Assembly: GCA_003551805.1 (NCBI GenBank)
Contig: PUNR01000057.1
Coordinates: 1 to 8,617 of the forward strand
DNA length: 8,617 nucleotides
Source of the DNA: Loktanella sp.
Lineage (GTDB): Bacteria; Pseudomonadota; Alphaproteobacteria; Rhodobacterales; Rhodobacteraceae
Direction: 5' to 3'
Shown here: positions 4,376 to 8,617 of the stretch, one piece after another
Layout of the letters: every line of letters starts with the position of its first letter
How positions within the stretch are numbered: the stretch's first letter is position 1
The notes under the pieces: generated by a model
Seen by the model: only the letters and a program-made list of their open reading frames with translations
The model's database searches: none
What the model was told of the DNA's origin: nothing
Program-made: the position numbers and the translations under genes

Positions 4376-7030
4376 ATGACCAGCCTTGCTGATATCCGTT
4401 CTACCTTTTTGAACTATTTTGAAAAACAGGATCACCGGATTGTCCCGTCGAGCCCTTTGGTGCCGCGCAACGACCCGACCCTGATGTTTACCAACTCAGG
4501 TATGGTACAATTCAAAAACCTGTTCACCGGGGTCGAAACACGTGACTATTCACGTGCCACAACCAGCCAGAAATGCGTGCGCGCAGGCGGCAAGCATAAC
4601 GATCTGGACAATGTCGGGTATACGGCCCGGCACCATACGTTTTTTGAAATGCTGGGGAATTTCAGCTTTGGCGATTACTTCAAATCTGATGCGATCCCCT
4701 TTGCTTGGGAATTGTTGACCAAAGATTTCGGTATCGACAAAAACCGCCTGCTGACCACAGTTTACCATACTGATGACGAGGCGTTCGACCTGTGGCGCAA
4801 AATCGGCGTGGCCGAGGACCGGATCATCCGCATCCCCACCGATGACAATTTCTGGCGGATGGGCCCGACCGGCCCTTGTGGTCCCTGCACCGAGATTTTC
4901 TATGACCACGGCGATCACATCTGGGGCGGCCCCCCCGGATCGGCCGAAGAAGACGGCGACCGGTTCATCGAGATTTGGAACGTCGTCTTCATGCAGAACG
5001 AACAATTCGAAGATGGCTCGATGCGCCCGCTTGACATGCAATCGATCGATACCGGCATGGGTCTGGAACGGATCGGTGCGCTGTTGCAGGGCAAGCACGA
5101 CAATTACGATACCGACGTGATGCGCGCGCTGATCGAGGCGTCGGCACATGCAACATCCTCTGACCCTGACGGCCCCGGTAACACGCACCACCGCGTCATT
5201 GCGGACCATTTGCGGTCCACGTCGTTCCTGATCGCAGAAGGTGTGCTGCCTTCAAACGAAGGCCGCGGTTATGTTTTGCGCCGGATCATGCGCCGTGCAA
5301 TGCGCCACGCGCATTTGCTTGGTGCGAAAGATCCTGTGATGCACCGGCTGGTCCCCGCCCTTGTCCGCCAGATGGGCGAGGCCTATCCCGAATTGGGCCA
5401 AGGCCAGCGGTTGATCGAAGAAACGCTGCTAAACGAAGAAATCCGTTTCAAACAAACGCTCGATCGCGGGCTAAAGCTGTTAGACGATGAGTTGGCGGGG
5501 TTGCCCGAGGATGCAGCGCTGCCAGGGGCGGCGGCGTTCAAGCTATATGACACCTATGGCTTTCCGCTTGATCTGACGCAGGATGCCTTGCGGGAAAAAG
5601 GCCGTGCGGTCGACACCGACGGGTTTGATGCCGCGATGGCCGAACAAAAGGCCAAGGCGCGCGCCGCTTGGTCTGGCACGGGCGAGGCTGCGGATAGTGC
5701 TATCTGGTTCGATGTCGCCGACCAGGCGGGTGTTACCGATTTTCTGGGCTACGATTCGCTTGATGTCGAAGGCCAGATCAAAGCGCTGGTCGCCGATGGT
5801 GCGATGGTGAAAGAGGCAGGCGGCGACGTCCAGATTGTGCTGAACCAGACGTCATTTTATGCTGAATCTGGCGGGCAGGTCGGTGATGCGGGCCTGTTGC
5901 AGACCGACACCGGCACGGCGCAGATCACCGATACAAAGAAAGTGGCGGGGGTATTCATCCATTTTGCCAAGGTAACGGACGGGACGATTGCTGTCGGGCA
6001 GGGGGCGGCTTTGCGCGTTGATCCGGCACGTCGTGCAGCGATTCAGGCCAACCATTCGGCCACCCACCTGCTGAACGAGGCTTTGCGCGAACGTCTGGGC
6101 GATCATATCGCGCAGCGCGGGTCGTTGAACGCACCCGACCGGCTGCGGTTTGATTTCAGCCATACCAAGGCGCTGAATGCTGTTGAACTGACGCAGATCG
6201 AACGCGACGTGAATGCGTTGATCCGGCAAAACAGCAAGGTCAGCACCCGTATCATGACCCCCGATGATGCCCGCGCGATGGGCGCGCAGGCGCTTTTCGG
6301 GGAAAAATACGGTGATGAAGTGCGCGTTGTGTCGATGGGCCAGCAACCTGGCTCGGGCAAGGGTGCCACTGGCGATACATATTCGCTTGAACTTTGCGGT
6401 GGTACGCATGTGCGCCAGCTGGGTGAAATCGGGGCGTTTGTGGCGCTTGGCGATACAGCCTCCAGCGCCGGTGTCCGCCGGATCGAGGCGCTGACAGGGC
6501 AGGCAGCACTTGATTACCTGCGCGCGCAGGATCAGCGACTGGCCGATGTGGCGGCGGTGTTGAAAGCACCTACCAGCGACGTGGCTGACAGGGTGAAGGC
6601 GCTGATGGACGAACGCCGCGCACTGGCCAATGAAGTCGCCCAATTGCGCCGCGACCTTGCGATGGGCGGCGGTGCCAAAGGCAGCGCGCCTGCGGAAACG
6701 GTCAATGGCGTCGCTTTTCAAGCGCAGGTGCTGTCCGGCGTGACCGGCAAAGACCTGCCATCGCTGATTGACGGGATCAAATCCGAAATCGGCAGTGGCG
6801 TCGTCCTCTTGATCGCCGATACCGGCGACAAGGCCGCGGTCGCTGTCGGCGTCACCGCTGACCTGACTGGTCGCGTCTCTGCCGTCGATATCCTGCGCGC
6901 CGTCACCCCTGAACTTGGTGGCAAAGGTGGCGGTGGCCGTCCTGATATGGCGCAAGGCGGCGGGGCATCTGCCGCCAACGCTGATGCCGCCATCGTCGCT
7001 GCAAAAACATTGTTGGAGAACCTGTCATGA
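4376..7030 (+). CDS. alaS: Alanine--tRNA ligase (AlaRS)
   Basis: AlaRS is a class II synthetase that charges tRNA(Ala), recognising the G3-U70 acceptor pair, and clears Ser and Gly mischarged to tRNA(Ala). The 884-residue product (E. coli, 876) is full length. The aminoacylation domain shows the signature VGYTARHHTFFEMLGNFSFG at about 80-99. The editing domain has all four zinc-site residues: H560 and H564 in HSATH, and C674 and H678 in CGGTH. A coiled segment follows (about 725-765), then the C-terminal C-Ala/DHHA1 domain with a glycine-rich GGGGRPDMAQGGG near 851-863. The ATG at 4376 has only a weak GAAAG site six bases upstream, and a hairpin-bearing leader. Its stop overlaps the next gene by four bases (ATGA). 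Nothing in the sequence suggests a loss of editing. Confidence 0.99.
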   Translation: MTSLADIRSTFLNYFEKQDHRIVPSSPLVPRNDPTLMFTNSGMVQFKNLFTGVETRDYSRATTSQKCVRAGGKHNDLDNVGYTARHHTFFEMLGNFSFGDYFKSDAIPFAWELLTKDFGIDKNRLLTTVYHTDDEAFDLWRKIGVAEDRIIRIPTDDNFWRMGPTGPCGPCTEIFYDHGDHIWGGPPGSAEEDGDRFIEIWNVVFMQNEQFEDGSMRPLDMQSIDTGMGLERIGALLQGKHDNYDTDVMRALIEASAHATSSDPDGPGNTHHRVIADHLRSTSFLIAEGVLPSNEGRGYVLRRIMRRAMRHAHLLGAKDPVMHRLVPALVRQMGEAYPELGQGQRLIEETLLNEEIRFKQTLDRGLKLLDDELAGLPEDAALPGAAAFKLYDTYGFPLDLTQDALREKGRAVDTDGFDAAMAEQKAKARAAWSGTGEAADSAIWFDVADQAGVTDFLGYDSLDVEGQIKALVADGAMVKEAGGDVQIVLNQTSFYAESGGQVGDAGLLQTDTGTAQITDTKKVAGVFIHFAKVTDGTIAVGQGAALRVDPARRAAIQANHSATHLLNEALRERLGDHIAQRGSLNAPDRLRFDFSHTKALNAVELTQIERDVNALIRQNSKVSTRIMTPDDARAMGAQALFGEKYGDEVRVVSMGQQPGSGKGATGDTYSLELCGGTHVRQLGEIGAFVALGDTASSAGVRRIEALTGQAALDYLRAQDQRLADVAAVLKAPTSDVADRVKALMDERRALANEVAQLRRDLAMGGGAKGSAPAETVNGVAFQAQVLSGVTGKDLPSLIDGIKSEIGSGVVLLIADTGDKAAVAVGVTADLTGRVSAVDILRAVTPELGGKGGGGRPDMAQGGGASAANADAAIVAAKTLLENLS

Positions 7031-7314
7031 CCGCCCTCTGGATCGCCCATGTCACCGTCACCGATGACGTGGCTTACAAGAAATACGCCGAACTGGCCGG
7101 TCCCGCCATTGCCGACCATGGCGGCACCTTCATCGCGCGTGGCGGACGCTATGTGCAGCTGGAAGGCAAGGAACGCCCGCGCAATGTTGTCGCGCGTTTC
7201 GCGTCCGTCGAAGATGCGGTCGCTTGTTATCATTCGGCGGCTTATCAGGCCGCACTCGACCACGCGCGCGGCGCGTCAGAGCGTGAATTGCTGGTTGTCG
7301 AAGTCACAGAATAA
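7027..7314 (+). CDS. DUF1330 domain protein
   Basis: This is a 95-residue DUF1330 protein, a dimeric alpha+beta (ferredoxin-like barrel) family of unknown biochemical function. The pattern fits the family throughout: an initial strand ALWIAHVTVTD, then AYKKYAELAGPAIADHGGTFIARGG, a central strand with VVARFASVEDAVACYHS, a YQAALDHARGASER segment, and a final strand ELLVVEV. There is no signal peptide. Its ATG overlaps the alaS TGA (ATGA), and a GGAG ribosome binding site lies inside alaS at 7015-7018, eight bases before the ATG, so translation is probably coupled to alaS. A strong terminator follows the stop directly, making it the last gene of the alaS unit. A functional link to alanine charging is not established. 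Confidence 0.9.
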   Translation: MTALWIAHVTVTDDVAYKKYAELAGPAIADHGGTFIARGGRYVQLEGKERPRNVVARFASVEDAVACYHSAAYQAALDHARGASERELLVVEVTE

Positions 7315-7346
7315 AAAAGGCGCGGTGCAAAACCGCGCCCCTTTTT
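7313..7346. terminator. Bidirectional rho-independent terminator
   Basis: A perfect eight-base-pair stem, GGCGCGGT (7319-7326) and ACCGCGCC (7332-7339), closes a GCAAA loop. It is flanked by A6 on the left (7313-7318) and T5 on the right (7342-7346), so each strand has a hairpin followed by a T run. It sits between the convergent DUF1330 and VOC genes and overlaps the ends of both stop codons. Confidence 0.93.
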
Positions 7347-7906
7347 CAATGATCTGACAGGCTGTTGGTGCTTTCGGCGATCAGATCTTCGATCGCTTCG
7401 GCCAGATGCACCGTGTCGATGTTTTTGTCACCCGCCTTGACGCGGATCAGATGGGCGCGGTGCAGCACATCGGTATGGGTCATGCCTGCGGGCGGTTCAA
7501 AACGATAGCTGGCAAGTTCGATCAACATGCCCACCGGATCTTTGAAATAGATCGAATCCATGAACCCGCGGTCCTTGGGGCCGGAATTGGGGATGCCGCG
7601 TTCTTTCAGACGTGCGACCAGTTGATCAAATGTCACCTTGGACACATTGAACGCCAGATGGTGCAAATAGCCCTGTCCCTGATCGACAGACTTACGTTCG
7701 GGTTTGCGGTCTTCGGACGTAAAGACTGTGATCAGCCGCCCGTCGCCGGGATCAAAGTAAAGGTGCCCCTGTGACGGATCGTCCAAGTTAGGCTGGTCAA
7801 AGACAAAGGGCATGCCCAGCACGCCTTCCCAGAAATCGATGGTTGATTGCCGGTCAGCGCCGGTGATGGTGATATGGTGGACCCCTTGGGTCTGTAATTT
7901 ACGCAT
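7346..7906 (-). CDS. VOC (glyoxalase/bleomycin-resistance/dioxygenase) superfamily protein
   Basis: This 186-residue protein has two paired beta-alpha-beta-beta-beta modules of the vicinal oxygen chelate fold. Likely metal ligands are visible: H11 (in GVHHITI), H83 (in YLHHLAFNV) and E130 (in MLIELASY), the His-His-Glu set typical of Fe/Mn/Zn-dependent members. FWEGVLGMPFVF and GFMDSIYFKDPVGMLIEL match extradiol dioxygenase and glyoxalase patterns. After the fold, residues 135-186 form an extension with THTDVLHRAHLIRVKAGDKNID and a terminal acidic helix. The substrate is unknown; ring-cleavage dioxygenase, glyoxalase-type lyase or isomerase are all possible. The start at 7906 is chosen on ribosome binding site spacing. 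It is downstream of typA but separated from it by a terminator. Confidence 0.9.
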   Translation of the reverse strand: MRKLQTQGVHHITITGADRQSTIDFWEGVLGMPFVFDQPNLDDPSQGHLYFDPGDGRLITVFTSEDRKPERKSVDQGQGYLHHLAFNVSKVTFDQLVARLKERGIPNSGPKDRGFMDSIYFKDPVGMLIELASYRFEPPAGMTHTDVLHRAHLIRVKAGDKNIDTVHLAEAIEDLIAESTNSLSDH

Positions 7907-7912
7907 TGTCAT

Positions 7913-7917
7913 CCTCC
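7913..7917 (-). promoter_or_regulatory. Ribosome binding site choosing the VOC protein start
   Basis: GGAGG (minus strand) directly abuts an ATG at 7912 with no spacing, but is six bases from the in-frame ATG at 7906. The second ATG is therefore the likely start, shortening the product by two residues. Confidence 0.8.
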
Positions 7918-7954
7918 TTTGTTAGGAAAGATGTAGCGCCTCTGCATAAATAGC

Positions 7955-7980
7955 AAAAGGGCAGTCCATGCGGACTGCCC
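7955..7980 (-). terminator. Rho-independent terminator of typA
   Basis: On the minus strand a perfect nine-base-pair stem (GGGCAGTCC with GGACTGCCC, four-base loop GCAT, plus coordinates 7959-7980) is followed by TTTT (7958-7955). It starts 28 bases after the typA stop codon and lies upstream of the VOC gene, which therefore probably has its own promoter in 7907-7954. Confidence 0.88.
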
Positions 7981-8008
7981 TGTGCGAAAATGCAAAGCTT
8001 GGCGCAGA

Positions 8009-8617
8009 TCAGGCGCTGCGCGAATGCCGCTTGCGTTCGTTCGGATCAAGATAGCGCTTGCGCAGACGGATCGCACTTGGCGTCACTTCGACCAGTTCGT
8101 CATCGTCGATATAGGCAATCGCCTGTTCCAGCGACATGGTGACGGGCGTGGTCAAGCGCACTGCCTCATCCGTGCCAGAGGCGCGGACGTTGGTCAGCTG
8201 TTTACCCTTCAGCGGGTTCACCTCAAGATCATTGTCGCGGCTATGTTCGCCGATGATCATGCCGGTATAAACCGCCTCTTGCGCACCGATAAAGAACTTG
8301 CCGCGATCTTCCAGTTTCCACAGCGCAAACGCGACCGAGGTGCCGTTTTCCATGGAAATCAACACGCCCTGACGACGACCCTGAATCTTGCCTTTGTAAG
8401 GCGCCCAGCCGTGGAACAAACGGTTCAGGATGCCCGAACCGCGCGTATCGGTCAGGAATTCACCGTGATAGCCGATTAAGCCACGCGACGGCACATGCGC
8501 GATGATGCGGGTCTTGCCGGCGCCGGCTGGTTTCATCTCGACCAGTTCGCCTTTGCGCGGGCCGGTCAGTTTTTCGACAACAGCGCCGGTATATTCGTCA
8601 TCCACGTCAATCGTGGC
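8009..8617 (-). CDS. typA: Ribosome-associated GTPase TypA/BipA, C-terminal part (5' end outside the window)
   Basis: TypA (BipA) is a translational GTPase related to EF-G that helps 50S subunit assembly and adaptation to cold and other stress. Only the last 202 residues are visible, about the last third of a roughly 600-residue protein, so the GTPase domain is not in the window. The visible part matches domain V and the family-specific C-terminal domain: ATIDVDDEYTGAVVEKLTGP, VPSRGLIGYHGEFLTDTRGSG, LFHGWAPYKG, GMIIGEHSRDNDLEVNP, KGKQLTNVRASGTDEAV and a basic tail YLDPNERKRHSRSA. The GTG at 8603-8605 is internal valine, not a start, because the frame continues with family residues to the window edge. 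A terminator follows the stop codon. Confidence 0.97.
   Translation of the reverse strand, partial: ATIDVDDEYTGAVVEKLTGPRKGELVEMKPAGAGKTRIIAHVPSRGLIGYHGEFLTDTRGSGILNRLFHGWAPYKGKIQGRRQGVLISMENGTSVAFALWKLEDRGKFFIGAQEAVYTGMIIGEHSRDNDLEVNPLKGKQLTNVRASGTDEAVRLTTPVTMSLEQAIAYIDDDELVEVTPSAIRLRKRYLDPNERKRHSRSA

Noticed and set aside
4996..5010. GAACGAAC inside alaS as a LexA half-site pair
   Set aside because: The half-sites are directly adjacent rather than seven bases apart, and they lie within coding sequence.
5852..6955. Long antisense open frame (367 residues) opposite alaS
   Set aside because: It lies wholly over the well-supported alaS editing and C-terminal regions, has no recognisable domain or ribosome binding site, and has the His/Arg/Ala-rich composition usual for shadow frames in GC-rich DNA.
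7982..8479. Plus-strand open frame (165 residues) over the typA end
   Set aside because: It overlaps the typA terminator and coding region and has no family match; the typA frame is clearly the real one.
8603..8605. GTG as the start of the typA reading frame
   Set aside because: The frame continues upstream with TypA-like residues (ATID before V) to the window edge, so this is an internal valine in a truncated gene.

Overview
The window looks like a chromosomal housekeeping segment from an alphaproteobacterium, most likely a marine Roseobacter-type member of the Rhodobacteraceae. The evidence is the moderately GC-rich coding sequence, a RecA/AlaS/RlmE/TypA set of alphaproteobacterial type, a GAAC-N7-GAAC site (the alphaproteobacterial LexA operator form) upstream of recA, and a small 'virulence factor' family ORF that I associate with this group. 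The assignment comes from recognising sequences, not from a database search.

Layout. Positions 1-223 (minus) hold the 5' part of a small PF13769-like gene. A 204-base divergent spacer follows. At 428-1540 (plus) is a Ppx/GppA-type phosphatase, followed 15 bases later by rlmE (1556-2305), a 23S rRNA 2'-O-methyltransferase; the two probably share a transcript. A convergent sulfotransferase-like gene lies at 2342-down-to-2936 coordinates (2340-2936, minus). The 187-base region 2937-3123 carries two candidate LexA operators and leads to recA (3124-4203, plus). Then come a hairpin-rich 172-base spacer and alaS (4376-7030, plus), with a DUF1330 gene (7027-7314, plus) overlapping its stop codon. A strong bidirectional terminator at 7313-7346 separates this from a convergent VOC/glyoxalase-fold gene (7346-7906, minus). 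The 3' end of typA/bipA (8009-8617, minus) with its own terminator closes the window.

How the genes fit together. Most encode core information processing and stress functions: phosphatase of the polyphosphate/(p)ppGpp superfamily, rRNA modification, DNA repair and the SOS response, alanine charging, and a ribosome-associated GTPase. Three genes (sulfotransferase, DUF1330, VOC protein) are of unknown substrate and appear to be accessory neighbours. No mobile element, CRISPR array, tRNA or rRNA gene was seen.

I found no convincing evidence of a new multi-gene system. The observations most worth checking are small and regulatory: the paired LexA-like sites at recA, a perfect 9-bp hairpin in the alaS leader with a competing pairing that reaches the ribosome binding site, and a related sequence element that follows both rlmE and recA.
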